From Spiroplasma endosymbiont of Aspidapion aeneum (lineage in GTDB: Bacteria; Bacillota_I; Bacilli_A; Mycoplasmatales; Mycoplasmataceae), in NCBI RefSeq assembly GCF_964031045.1, contig NZ_OZ034994.1, positions 992,001 through 1,056,000 on the forward strand: 64,000 nt of DNA, written 5' to 3'. The position numbers and the translations under genes were made by a program. Under the pieces are notes generated by a model. The model searched no databases. It had not been told where the DNA came from and was given only the letters and a program-made list of their open reading frames with translations. Shown here piece after piece: positions 42,225 through 54,350 of this stretch (position 1 is the first letter of the stretch; every line of letters starts with the position of its first letter).

Positions 42225-43136
42225 TTATCTCCTTATTTTTATGAATGGTTGTCCAGATGCTTTTGGTGGAGAGGATTTTTTTGAAACAAAAACCATAACC
42301 ATCAATGATATAGCAAATGGAATTGCATTTAGTAATTCCTCATAGTTTTTTAGACCACTAAATGCTTGATATGATGTTAGGAATGGTACAATTGCAAATG
42401 TTGCACTAAATATCGCACTAAACAAGAGACAATATATTGTTCTTCATTGTCCAGCCACCATTATCGCTAATGCAATATAACCATATCCATTAACAGAACC
42501 AAAGTATGATCCTGAACCTTTTAATATACAATAAGCAATACCGGCAAAACCCGCCATCATTGAAGATATTGTCACAGCAATAAATCTATATTTATTTACG
42601 CTAACACCAACAACATCTAATGCATTTGGATTTTCTCCTGCTGCTATATGCTTTCTTCCGACTTTTGTAAATGTAAAGTATAATCCTACAGCACACGATA
42701 CAATTATCGAAATAAATAAATACAATGATATTACATTTTGAGAATCTAAGTAGAAAGGCTTATATTTTGAAGCAATAAATGTACCTTGAAATTTTGGTAA
42801 AGTTGCAACAAAAAGACCTATAGCTTCTCCAAAAATATTTATTGCTATCCCAGCAATAATATGATCGCAATTTAATTTAATTGTAGCAAAAGAGTGTAGC
42901 AAGGAAAATATTCCTACAAATATTAGTGCTACAAATATACCTGTGATTTGTCCGAATGTCGAATGATTAAATTTCGAACCATAAATAGAATAAATCAAGG
43001 CCCCAATAACCATATATCCGTCAAGTCCCATGTTTATGATACCAGACCTCTCAGAAAACATTCCCGCGACTGCACAAATTGAAAATATAGTAAAATACAT
43101 TAATAAATCTCTAATTATTGATGTTGAAAGATCCAT
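42225..43136 (-). CDS. ABC transporter permease (BMP/nucleoside type), subunit 2
   Basis: 303-residue inner-membrane permease of the branched/RbsC-like superfamily. Seen: 8-10 hydrophobic segments; the family motifs SERSGIINMGLDGYMVIGA and AAGENPNALDVVGVSVNKYR; GGSGYGYIALA-like ending. The start is ambiguous: ATG 43136 has GGAGG 12 bases upstream, while GTG 43145 is too close to it. The gene overlaps the end of the first permease by 26 bases. It ends four bases before the lipoprotein ATG. Confidence 0.92.
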
Positions 43137-45225
43137 AATTATCACATACCTCCATTTGTTTTTCACGTAGTTCTATTTGAACCAATAGTTTATTAGAAGC
43201 TTCTCTTATTCTTTCTCTATATTCTTTATTTAATTTTGAAACATAATCTTTAGCTTCGTTTCAATTTATTTTAAATACAGATAATAATTTATTCTTATAT
43301 TGCTTGTAATCATTAATATAATTTTCCACCAATAATGAAAAATCTTTTTTACTTAATTGATATTGAACTTTAAAATCTGAATAATTCTTTGCTAGGTTTG
43401 CATTTTGTATTGGGTAATTTACAATTTCATATCTTTCATATTTAAGATCTGACTTTATAAATTCTTCAATAACCGCGGGCGACATTGATATTAATTGGTC
43501 AATAGTTTTAATACCTTTATCTTCATATTTTTGTAAAATTATATTTGCCTTTTCCTCACTAGTTTTATCAATTTTCAAAATATCTGAATTAATTTTTTTT
43601 AACAATATGTCATTTGCTTTAATAACACGTTTAGCATCTTGAACATATTCACTATAATTGGCCGATAAAAGATTAATTGCATCTATTACTTCAAATTTCC
43701 TTTTTGATAATAAATTATAAAATTTCTTCTTCAATCCAATTATGCTTTTTTGATAATAAATTTGTTTTCTATTTTCAATAAAATCGTTAGTTTCATTTTT
43801 GATTTCGTGTATTTGTTTTTGAAAAATGTGCTTTTGGTTGGAAATTTTTTCCGATAATTTTTTTAAAAATTCATCAATCTCAATTCTTAAATTTTCGTAT
43901 TCTATATTTTTCTCAATATTATTATTGGTTTTCTTATCTATTCCAAGCTTTTTAAAATCTTCTTGAATTTTTTTTAACGTTTCAATTTCAGCAGCTATTT
44001 CAGGAGATTTTCTAATATTTTTGATACTAATCTTATTTGATTTAATTTCATTTTTTTGATATTTAATAAACTCAGAAATATCTTTATCCCTTCAAATATA
44101 TAGTTTATGTTTAATTGTATTTATTATGTCAAAATTATAAAAAATTATATAGATCGCTGCACAAAATGTAATTGCGCCAAAAATTAAGGTTGAAATATTA
44201 GAATTGATCCCATTATAAATAGGCAATCGTGTTGCTGAATCTGATCCTACCTTTAAAACTCCTCATATAAATGAGATAAATAAAATTCCAAATATATTAT
44301 TGAATGAAATTAGTGATACAGATATCGCATCAAAACCAAGTGTCAACATTTGGCCTGATGAAAATTCTTGATTTTGAGCATAACAAAAGTAATAAAATAG
44401 ACAACCTATAGACATTATTACACCTTGTATTGCGGTAACCACTAAAATATAGATATTATTTTTTATACCCGCATATCTTGCAACTTCAAGTGAAGACCCA
44501 ATAACTTTGAATTTATATCCTCACTTTGTAAATGTGATAACAATAAATGTTATTGCAAAAACAACCAGCACAATTGCAAGTGGGAGAATTCAACCATTAT
44601 GGCCTACCATCAGCCACGAGGTATTAACAGCATCTGTTGCTATTCTACCATTTGCAGCAGACCATCTTAAAAGATAATATGCAATCCAGTTCAACATTAT
44701 TGATGAAGCAACCTCGTGAATATTGAAGAATATCTTTAAGGAACCAATAGTTAAAGAGAATAATATACCAGCTAAGATAAATAAAATAAATACAATTATA
44801 ATATAATGTTTATTTAAATCTGTAATAGCCACACCTTTATGATCGGCCACTGAACTTAAATATTTTAAAGTAAACATAAAACCAAGTAGGGCTTGTCCCG
44901 AACCACCCATATTAAATAATTTTACTTTGAACCCTAAGGAAAGTCCAAGTCCTAGCATAGCAAATATGCACATTCATTCAAGTGACATAGTAAGATTGGA
45001 TTGACCAAGAACTGACTTTCTCTTCAATCCCATTCTAAATGAATTTATTATAAAAGAAAAACCATTATAACCTGTGAATACTACAATTAATGCACTTGCA
45101 AAAAAACCTAAAATTAATGCCAATACTGACGCTTTTACAAATCTTAATTTTGTTTTGCCGTACTCCGATGTTATGTATCCTTTTAGTTTGTGTTTAGTAA
45201 TTCACATTTTAGATTTAATATTCAT
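43111..45225 (-). CDS. ABC transporter permease (BMP/nucleoside type), subunit 1, with C-terminal coiled coil
   Basis: 704 residues, about twice the family size. Seen: N-terminal basic segment; 8-10 membrane helices to ~375 with family motifs FNMGGSGQALLGF, NIHEVASSIMLNWIAYY and LTLGFDAISVSLI. Then ~300 residues of almost pure charged helix (for example EIETLKKIQEDFKKL and RKQIYYQKSIIGLKKKF) to the end. The tail is in frame with no stop and has the K/E heptad pattern of a long coiled coil on the cytoplasmic side. Its coding end overlaps the next permease start. Inferred: the tail may dock the ATPase or the cytoskeleton. AAGGA ribosome site. Confidence 0.9.
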
Positions 45226-45226
45226 A

Positions 45227-46780
45227 TTAATTTTCCTTCTGGGAAACCATAAGATTTCCTATTTCCTTAAATGACAATTTATTTTTTTCTAATTCTCCAA
45301 CTATATTCCCAGAATTTAGGACAATAACCCTATCTGATAAACTTATAATTTCTGATAACTCAAAACTTACCAATAATATAGCTTTTCCTTGTTTTTTTGC
45401 ATCAATTATTTGTTGGTGAATAAATTCAATTGAACCTATATCAACACCCCTTGTGGGTTGAAAAATAACAATAAAGTTTCCTTTTCTCGATATCTCTCTA
45501 CCGATAATTATTTTTTGCTGATTGCCACCAGACAAAGTACTTGTTGTTGCAAATCCTAATTCTGCATTTCTAATATCATATTTATTAACTATTTTTTGAC
45601 CATATGATACTATGTTAGAAAATTTAAGAAATCCGAAAAAATTAGAAAATCTTTTATTGTCAATATCTTGTAATATTATATTGTTTATAATATTAAAATT
45701 TAAAACAAGACCATGTTTTTGTCTATCCAACGGAACAAAAGACATACCAAATTTTTTGTACCTTTTTTCTATTGAGGCATGTTTGATAGATACCAGCTCT
45801 TGTTTTTTGGTTAGTGCAGCAATATCCCCGCTCTTAATTCTTTGTAGCCCGCAAATACTATTCACCAGCTCTTGCTGACCATTTCCTTCTACTCCAGCTA
45901 TTCCTACAATTTCACCAGCGTGCAATTTCATGTTAAAATCTTTTAGACCAACCACTTTTTGATTATCAAATTTAGAGACTACTAAATTCCTTATATCAAG
46001 TACAACCTTTTTGTTATCTGATTTTTCAGAGTTCCGTACTTCAACAATTTCTCTCCCTACCATTGCTTGTGATAAGGTTTCTACCGAGGTAGTTTTTACA
46101 TCATAATGACCAACCACTTCCCCTCTTCTAATTACTGTCGCTGTATCTGCAACCTCTTTAATTTCATTCATCTTGTGCGTTATAAGAATTATAGTTTTAC
46201 CATCTTTTTTTAGATTCTTCATAACTTGTAACAATCCTTCAATTTCCTCCAATGTTAGAACTGCACTAGGTTCATCAAAAACCAAAATTTCATTATCTCT
46301 AAAAAGCAATTTTAAAATTTCTGTTTTTTGTAGATCTCCTACACTTGCTTTTTTTGCAAGCTTATTTATATCAATATTAAGATTATATTTATTCATTATT
46401 ATATTAATTTTTTCTTCAATCTCTCGCTTATTAAGTAAAAAGCCCTTAGTTTTATAACCCAAAGCAATGTTTTCTCATAGACGATAGATATCAATTATTT
46501 GAAAATGTTGATGAACCATTCCAATCTTCAGGTGGTTTGCTTTTACTGGATTATTTATAATCTCTTCTTTTCCATTGATAAAAATTTTACCCTTTGTTGG
46601 CTGATATATACCAAATAATATTGACATTAATGTAGATTTTCCAGCTCCATTTTCTCCGATAATTGCATGAATTTCCCCTTTTTTAACCTTAAGATTAATA
46701 TTTTTATTAGCAATTATCTTTTTATTAAAGATCATGTTAATGTCTTGCATTTCGACTGCGTAAATATTATTTTCTTTCAT
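45227..46780 (-). CDS. ABC transporter ATPase, tandem NBDs (nucleoside/sugar, RbsA/YufO-like)
   Basis: 517-residue fused double ATPase. Seen: NBD1 with Walker A IGENGAGKST, altered signature ASVGDLQKTEIL and Walker B ILVFDEPSAVLT. NBD2 has the degenerate Walker A IAGVEGNGQQEL, signature LSGGNQQKIII and PTRGVDIGS, the asymmetry normal for RbsA/MglA/YufO proteins. ATG 46780 was chosen for GAAAGGA just upstream. First gene of the unit ATPase, permease 1, permease 2, lipoprotein. Powers nucleoside uptake, which mollicutes need because they cannot make bases de novo. Confidence 0.94.
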
Positions 46781-46798
46781 ATAATCCTTTCTCATTTG

Positions 46799-46804
46799 TT
46801 TATA
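46799..46804 (-). promoter_or_regulatory. Extended -10 box of the nucleoside ABC operon
   Basis: Minus strand reads TGGTATAAA, 18 bases before the ATPase ATG. The leader would be short but include GAAAGGA. No clear -35 box is seen, in keeping with an extended -10 promoter. Confidence 0.5.
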
Positions 46805-46858
46805 CCATAAACGAGTAATCAAATCATAATTATTTTTTTTATATGTAGAAAATTTCAC

Positions 46859-46881
46859 AATTAAAAAATAATTTTTTAATT
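46859..46881 (-). terminator. AT-only hairpin after the FtsX-like gene
   Basis: AATTAAAAAA (46859-46868) pairs with 46872-46881 around a 3-base loop, between the FtsX-like stop and the ABC promoter. It could end the long upstream operon; the all-AT stem is weak. Confidence 0.35.
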
Positions 46882-46995
46882 ATTAATATAGAACAAATTA
46901 CTCTAAGTACACCAGTTAATCCAATGACTATTCTACTTTCTTTCTTTTTTAACATTATTAGTCTCTATTAAAGAAATCAAAAGGAATTATTATAA

Positions 46996-49900
46996 TTATA
47001 TTTGTAGGGCTACTAATGGGCTTATTATCCTAATATTTCCAAAAGATGCTATAAATGATATAATATAAATTGTAGAAATTATACCAAATACAGCAAATGG
47101 CATATACCATGTCATATACAAGGGAAGAACCCACATTGAATACAACGCTAATATTGCGAGTATCTTAGAAAAAAGTAGCCAACCTAGAAGGAACCCAAAA
47201 GTAAAAGTAATAAGTAGTGGTAGTATATATATTGCAATGATTATTTTAATAATATAAAAGTTGCTATACCCCATTATTTTCATTGTTGCAATAAAATCTT
47301 TATTTTCATAAATAATCAAATTTGTTACAAGCATGACAATTACTATTGAAATCAATAATGAAACTACAATAAACAATATTGTGACCATATTAACCAAGTC
47401 ACTAATTTGTGATAAAATTTGTCTCTGAGTTGTTAATGGATAGGCTAGATCAATTGTTCCTTGTGCCATTCCAGTAATTATTTTAGTCACTTGAGCATAA
47501 TTTGAAAATTTTTTATTGCTTGATAATTTTGATATTTTTGTTCCACTAAGCCCTATACTACTATAGTCACCAAGCTGCTGAGTTGTTGATATACCATTAC
47601 TAATATCAATAATCGTTGATGATTCAGAATTTTTGTAATTAAAAACCGGATATTGATTGTTAAAGAAATTTCATAAATTAATTCACGAACTATTATCCTT
47701 TTCAGAGTTAAGATCTTCTTCTGCTTTCTCTTTCAAAAATTCATAGCAGGATTTATTATTACCATTGTAATTATTTAATTTTTCTATACCATTAGATAGG
47801 CTTTCTTTTATATAACTGTTAAATATGTTATATTCATCAATATCATCATCAGTTGTTAAAATATTTTGGTTTGCATAAGCTAACATTTTTTTACTTGATG
47901 CACTATATCATTCTGGAACAAAGTAATTATTAAACATCCACTGTTGTGTTTTATCATAACCCATATATTTATTAGCTAAATCATTTTTAATTCATGCTTG
48001 GCTATTTCCGTAACTATTTTGTATACCTACGATAGTATATTCATTATTTGGAATTGTTTTTGTTTGTAATGATATGTCTCCATCACTATATGCAGAAGTA
48101 ATATCTGCTGGATTTGAAATTGTATCAGGTGTTTGTGATAGTGAGTACCCCCCCATTGAAGACATTAATAAATTACTATTATCACAAAAAGAATATGCAT
48201 TTTTATCAACATATGATTTAGAAGAATTTGATACATTTGGGTTTGATAATGCTGTTTCTGCTGTTTTATTGAACCACCCGCCGTTAAAATCATTATCAAG
48301 AGTGAGTTTCCTATTATCTTTATTATATATATTTTTTTTAGTATATGCTAAGTTAATTTTATCTCCAATTTTAAGTCCTGCTTTAATTGCAGCAGTTTGA
48401 TTGATAACTATCGGATTTTTAGAATTACTTGTATAAAGTTTGTTCATCAGGTTAGTCCCGTTAGAATCGTTTAAAGAAACTAGTTTATCTGTTCTTTTAA
48501 CTCCATAAGTGTACATATTTTGTTTATTATTTATTTTATCATTAAATGTAGTATTTAGAACAGTTCCAATTTCATCAATGTTTGAATCATAAGGGATTAA
48601 ACCAAATGATATATTATAATTAGAATCTGGTTTATCAAATGCAGATTTTATAGATTGTTGAATATAGTATGGGGATGAGGAATAAGTAGCCATCAACATC
48701 GCTGTTCCTAGTCTATTTTCAACAGTTCCAACAAGTCAGGCAAAAAGAAGATCGTTAAGCTTTTCTAATGTATCACCTGAGCCAGCTGTAGGTAAAGATT
48801 CAATTTCAGATTTTGTAAAACTACTAACCTCTTTGTTGTTTAAATAAATAAGTGCATTTCCTGTATCCTCATTAATTTGTGAATATAAATCTTTTCATAA
48901 TTTTTCCGATTCAATTGGGTCAAAAATATCCTTTGATGCAATTGATTTCAAAATATCATTTTGATTAATATTAGTTTTAAAGTTTTGATAATTAAACTTA
49001 TTATCTTCATCTTTGTTATTATCATAAATATTTGTATTTAATTTCAATGATAAACCTTGAGAGTATATTTTGTAAAATCATAATAACAAATTAGCTGTAT
49101 TAATATTCTTGTTTACATCTTCATTGGGGATGTCTGAAAGTTTTGCCATAAGTTTTTCATAATCTTTTCATTGTAAGTAAATAGAATTAATAACACTTTT
49201 TATTACCAATGATTCACCTGCACCACCACCAACATATTGTTGTTTATTTAATAATTCCAAATATTTAGTTGATATATTTTTTCATTGAAAAGAAGAAAGA
49301 TTATAAAGGGTTCTTCCTGAACCACTAATATTGTATGAATAATAATCAGCAGGTTGTTGCCCAGATACAAGCGAAGACAATACAATATCAAAATTGATTG
49401 TCCCATCATCATTTAATGGGTATGAAGTCAAACCATCATATTTCTGATTAGTTAAGCCAAAATTTATAGCTGCGTTTTTATCATTTGAATACCCCCAACT
49501 CCCTTTATTTCCAGTATTTTCACTGTTATAATCATATGTTTTATAAAAAGATAGTGGATTAGAAAAAATCGGAGAATTGTAAATATATTGTGAGTTATAA
49601 TTTATCCCATTAAATGATGCTTTTTTATTATCAGCCAAAACTTTTGGAGCTATTAGTGATAGGGTCATTAATAATGAACCAATAAACATGGTCACAACTA
49701 TTCCAATTATTTTCCCAAAAGATGATGTTATTATTGCTCCTCTTAATTTTGTATTAAAACCTCTTTTAGCATACATTTTTTTGATTTTAATACTAAAATT
49801 TGAAATCGTTTTTGCAACCATTCCTTGTAGTAAAATTAATGCGGGTTGATTTAAAATTGCATATCCAGATATAAAAACCATTAATAAGTTAACAATATAT

Positions 49901-51372
49901 ACACTAACAAATCCGACAATAAATTGGACATATTGAAAATGTCATCCATAAAATTGGATTGCAAAATAATTGGAGAATGTATTAACTATTATAAATTCAA
50001 TTGGAAACGCTAAAATATAACCAAATATAGTTCCTATTAATGAGGTTATTAAAGAGGCGGCAAGGAAATTATCAATTATTTCTCTTTTTTTATAACCTAA
50101 CGCCTTTAAAGTTCCAACCTGTTTTCTAATAGCATCTATTTGTTTTTTTGTCATTAATGTAATAGTGATAAAGGTAAGAATTGCAACGATTACTAATAAT
50201 GTGGTTGAAAGGACAGTATATGCTTTTATAATTTTTGAAAATGTTGCTGTTCTAGACTTATATATATAATCTTTATCTGAGAGCGAGTAGAGACTTTTAT
50301 TAGATAAATTTATATTTGAAACTAAATTATAATCTAATTGTATTCTATCTAAGATATTATTTGCTATTTTATTTTTAGAATCTTTAAACTTACAAGAGAA
50401 TGACACTTCCTTATCAAAATCGGAAGAGACATATAATTTAGCATCGGTACTGGTGTAAGAATAAAATTGGTTGCCATTCAATTTATAATCATTCATACCA
50501 AATAATGATTTATCAACATACATTATAGCCTGTGAAGATACATCGGGAATATATGTTGTTTTGTCTACAACAGGGAAGGCAAAATCTGCTGACTGACCAA
50601 AACCACATACTACAAACCACATAAACGGTGAAAATTCGGTATCATCTATTGCTGATGGACCTATATTTTTTATTTGATCTTGAAGCTCATTGAACGCAGC
50701 TTTACGATCACCAATATCATCATTAACCTTTAAATCAGAACCTAGGGTATCCTTCTCTACTCTAATAATATCTCCTATATTAATATTATTTTTAGATGCA
50801 AAATTTGGTGAAATAACTATTTGTCTTTGGGCATTTTTGAGATCTGAAGAAATGTTTCTTCCACTAGTTATAACCAACTTATCATCAGTTGCTGAACCAT
50901 CGGAATTTGATCCTGTTTTTATTAATGTTTTTATTGTTATACTTTTAGATTTTAATTTTACGGAGTTGAATGTTCTTCCCTCGGTTCTTGTTCAATTAAA
51001 ATCATATTTTTTAGATAATAAATTAATTAAGAACTGAGAATTTAACTCTTGGTCTCCTTGTTCATTAATTTTTTTTCATTCATTTAAAACTTTTTCTTTT
51101 TCACCGGGATTTTCATCCTTCAAGTATTCATTTAAGCTTTTATCAGTTATAGAAACTGTATAGCTACTTGATTGGGAGTTAATAAAATCATGTAATTGAG
51201 ATGTTCTTGTTAATTCAGAATTACCGTCAATTATACGTTTAGAAATATCTCCAAGTAATGATATTATGGTTGCAAATAGCATTACAAGAACAGTTATCCC
51301 TATCAATTGTGTCCAGTGTTTGAAAGCTGTTTTAAATGAATTTTTTAACAAAAGCCTTCTTGTCTTATTCAT
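46996..51372 (-). CDS. Giant FtsX-like ABC permease
   Basis: 1458-residue membrane protein of the FtsX/MacB-like permease class, common in large form in mollicutes. Seen: one N-terminal helix (~22-45); an outer domain to ~330; a first FtsX block of three helices with the loop KKQIDAIRKQVGTLKALGY (~400). Then come further helices at ~480-580, a very large Asn/Ser-rich outer domain (~600-1290), and a second FtsX block with loop ENKDFIATMKIMGYSNFY (~1356). TGA is Trp at six or more sites. No partner ATPase is adjacent. Likely an exporter or a mechanotransmission protein for lipoproteins or peptides. Substrate unknown. Ribosome site AAAGGGTGG. Confidence 0.85.
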
Positions 51373-51411
51373 TTATTTAAACCACCCTTTTCTATTGATA
51401 ATAAAAAATTA

Positions 51412-52005
51412 TTATTCAGGTGGAAGTAGTGATTTCTTCTTAATATTTAAAAGTAAGCTTTTAATAATATTTATTCTTAGTTTAATATTTTCTAAATTAA
51501 AAAAAAGTGTTATATCTCTTTTTTTAATAAATTTTTTATTTGAATCAATAGAAAGATCAGTATTTTTATCGATGGTTGCAAAAGAAACAATTTTCTCAAT
51601 ATTATATATATTTTCATCTTCACTATTTGTTATTAAAATCATATATAAAATACCAACAACAAATGCAAAGACAAATAAAAATAAATCATTTTTTATAAAT
51701 ATACCCACTATTGAATAAAAAAATAAAGGGATAATATTTATAAGGAAATTTATTAATAATGGAATCAATAAAAATAAAAATCTTATTACTATGCACTTTG
51801 TATTAAAATACTTATTATTAAACATTTTATTTATTGAAAACAATGAAATATTTATAATAAAAAACAAAAAATTTATTGATAAAAAATCATTTATTATATT
51901 TGATGAAAAATTTATATATAATTTAGAAGAAAAAATTCTCAATTCCAAGAATAGAAATAGAGATGCTAGGTATAAGTGAATATAAATTATAAATCTCTTG
52001 GTCAT
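51412..52005 (-). CDS. Hydrophobic membrane protein of unknown function
   Basis: 197 residues; four or five hydrophobic helices rich in Ile/Phe (7-25, 40-58, 72-100, 108-122), then a basic C-terminal ~75 residues ending LLPPE. Start ATG 52005 has AGAGGG upstream. It lies between the Cys-rich protein gene and the giant permease on the same strand and may belong with the latter. No family recognised. Confidence 0.7.
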   Translation of the reverse strand: MTKRFIIYIHLYLASLFLFLELRIFSSKLYINFSSNIINDFLSINFLFFIINISLFSINKMFNNKYFNTKCIVIRFLFLLIPLLINFLINIIPLFFYSIVGIFIKNDLFLFVFAFVVGILYMILITNSEDENIYNIEKIVSFATIDKNTDLSIDSNKKFIKKRDITLFFNLENIKLRINIIKSLLLNIKKKSLLPPE

Positions 52006-52031
52006 TTAATTCCCTCTTTATATATTATATA

Positions 52032-52682
52032 TTAATTATATGTGAAAGAGTTTAGACTTTCCTTAAACATATTTACAAATTCCAACTTACATGTTTCACA
52101 TGACCATATTTGAAATAGATTTAATTCATATCTATATTTTCCTTCTATATTTAACCACTTTACAAGTATTTTATTTTCCATTTTTTCACCACATTTTTGA
52201 TAATGTAAGAAAAATATATTTTTGTTTCCTTTGGGTTTATTTCTTATAAAAATTTTATCATTAAATAAATCGACAACCTCTTGTTCAATTAAGGATTCTT
52301 CTGAAAAATTAAAAGGATTTAGGGTTAGTTCACCCATATGTAGTTTAAAACCCTTGGTTTCAGATACACCACAATTACAATCGAACATAATTCTAGGAAC
52401 TAATGGATCTAAAGTAACATCTTTTGATTTTAGCATTATATTGGGGTTATTATGATTTAAAAATTTGTGTTTTTCTAAAAGAGAATTTTTTATTTCACCA
52501 TTCTTAACCATGTCATCAAACTGAGATTTTAATGGTAAGTATCTTAAACATTCTACACATGTTTGTTCATCTCATTCAGAAAATTGTATACAATTAGAAC
52601 AGCACAAACTTGTGCAATAAAAACAAGTATTGTTATATTCAATATTAATATCATTTGAACAAATGCCACAATTTATATTCAT
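52032..52682 (-). CDS. Cys-rich (zinc-finger-like) protein of unknown function
   Basis: 216 residues. Seen: an N-terminal ~50 residues with four CxxC-type pairs (CGIC, CFYC, CSNC, CVEC), spaced like a treble-clef or double zinc ribbon. A second set follows near residues 100-190 (FDCNCG; KCGEK; WSCETCKLEF). One TGA is read as Trp in the finger. No membrane segment. AAGGTG ribosome site; starts 12 bases after truA. Likely binds zinc and perhaps nucleic acid, but no named family is recognised. Confidence 0.7.
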
Positions 52683-52693
52683 AATTCTACACC

Positions 52694-53434
52694 TTAATAT
52701 ATTATATCATATAGCAACAAACCAGATGGATCAGCAATAAATTTCATTTTCTCTCCATTAATAGATAATGATTTTTTTATATCTTCCAACGTAATTGTGT
52801 TATTATTATAAGCAATGCATGTGCCAATTATTTTTCTAATTTGATATCTCAAAAAACCTTTTGCTTTAAATTCAATATAGTGATTATTATCATCCTCACT
52901 AATAATATTAATATGGTCAATTTTTCTTTCTAAATTATAATTGTCATATTCATTTTTCTTAAGACCACTAAAATTTCTAAAATCATGTAAGCCAACAAAT
53001 AATTTGAGACTTTCTTCAAATTTAAATTTATTAAATTCGAATTTTAAAAAATGATAGTATCTTCTTTTCAATGGATCATATTCATTAGTTGATAAATAAT
53101 ATCTATAGGTCTTTTGTTTACAATTTCTTACCAAAAAGTCTGGGCTTATTTCTACAATACTTTTAACAAATATATTTTTATTTATTCTTGAATTAATATC
53201 TCTAGCTATTAATCTATGATTAAATCTAAATTCTGTTTGTAAAAAAACCTTTTGATTACGGGCGTGTACTCCCGCATCGGTCTTACTTGCTCCCAAAGTA
53301 TGAAATAAATTACTTTTAAATATTGCAACAAATGATTTTTCAAGTTCACCTTGAGCAGTCAATAAGTTATTTTGTTTTGCCCACCCATGTAGTTCGCTTC
53401 CATCATAACTTATTGTTAACAAGTAATAATTCAC
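52694..53434 (-). CDS. truA: tRNA pseudouridine(38-40) synthase
   Basis: Modifies U38-U40 of tRNA anticodon arms. 246 residues, normal size. Seen: ISYDGSELHGWAKQ at the N-terminus; the catalytic motif GASKTDAGVHARNQKV with the nucleophile Asp (usual form GRTDAGVHA, so Arg is Lys here); FLRYQIRKIIGT near the C-terminus. Start is GTG 53434, overlapping the ecfT stop as TAGTG. Confidence 0.95.
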   Translation of the reverse strand: MNYYLLTISYDGSELHGWAKQNNLLTAQGELEKSFVAIFKSNLFHTLGASKTDAGVHARNQKVFLQTEFRFNHRLIARDINSRINKNIFVKSIVEISPDFLVRNCKQKTYRYYLSTNEYDPLKRRYYHFLKFEFNKFKFEESLKLFVGLHDFRNFSGLKKNEYDNYNLERKIDHINIISEDDNNHYIEFKAKGFLRYQIRKIIGTCIAYNNNTITLEDIKKSLSINGEKMKFIADPSGLLLYDIIY

Positions 53435-54348
53435 TATGAAATTATTCCTAAAATAGCATCAACGTGAGGTATTTGGTATGAATTAAATGATGGAGTAAAT
53501 GCATATGCAATAGCCATTCCAGCAACCCCAACACCTATTATAAAAATTATAATATCTTGGACCCTTATATTAACTTGTCTATATCTAGTTCTTTTACCAT
53601 TTGGATTATATCCTCTTGAATCCATCGCATATGCAAGGTCTTCTGCTTTCTGAAATGAACTTACTAGAAGTGGTATTATCAAAGAAACTATTGATTTAAC
53701 CTTTTCATTCATTTTTCCATTTTTAAAATCTATACCCCTAGATGATTGGGCTTTCATTATTCTAGTTGCTTCTTCAATAAGTGTTGGTATCATTCTAAGC
53801 GCAATTGATATAATTGTTGAAAAAATATAAACGGGTATTTTTATAAGTTTTAAAGGTGATAAAAGATCTTCAATTGCCAATGTCAATTCTATTGGTTGTG
53901 TTGTAGATGTAAGTATTGTTGCAAAACCTATTGTTAAAAATATTCTTCACGCCATATAAAAAGCTTTATATAGTGCTCTCTCAGATAAATATTTTCCATT
54001 TATTCTTAAAAAGTATCCTAGGCTATCACTTTTACCTACATCAAATATACTATAAGTGTGTGTTATCGATATATTTGATAATGAAGTTTTTATCATAAAG
54101 ATATTAATTATAAACATTAATATAAACATTAATATAACTGGTTTGAATAGTTTCATCATCATCGGGAAACTAATATTCCCAACTATTATTAGGACAGTAG
54201 CAATAACTGTTACTCCAATCAAGCCTGTAAATCCAATAGGAAAAAATATACTCACCATTAAGCAAAGTAACATAAATAATTTAAGTCGAGCATCCATTTT
54301 GTGAATAATCGAATTACTCGGAATATATCTCCCAAATGCTAGTCTCAT
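53434..54348 (-). CDS. ecfT: ECF transporter transmembrane subunit EcfT
   Basis: Shared membrane scaffold of energy-coupling-factor vitamin/metal importers, 304 residues. Seen: five to six hydrophobic segments, the long coupling helices with both signature triplets, MKAQSSRGID and AYAMDSRGYNP, and an N-terminal YIPSNSIIHKMDAR typical of the family. Two TGA are read as Trp. It begins two bases after ecfA2. Substrate S components are encoded elsewhere. Confidence 0.95.
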
Positions 54349-54350
54349 AC

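Noticed and set aside
46839-46955. Minus-strand 38-codon open frame between the FtsX-like gene and the ABC ATPase
   Set aside because: No ribosome site, and it overlaps a probable terminator hairpin and the ABC promoter; composition gives no support.
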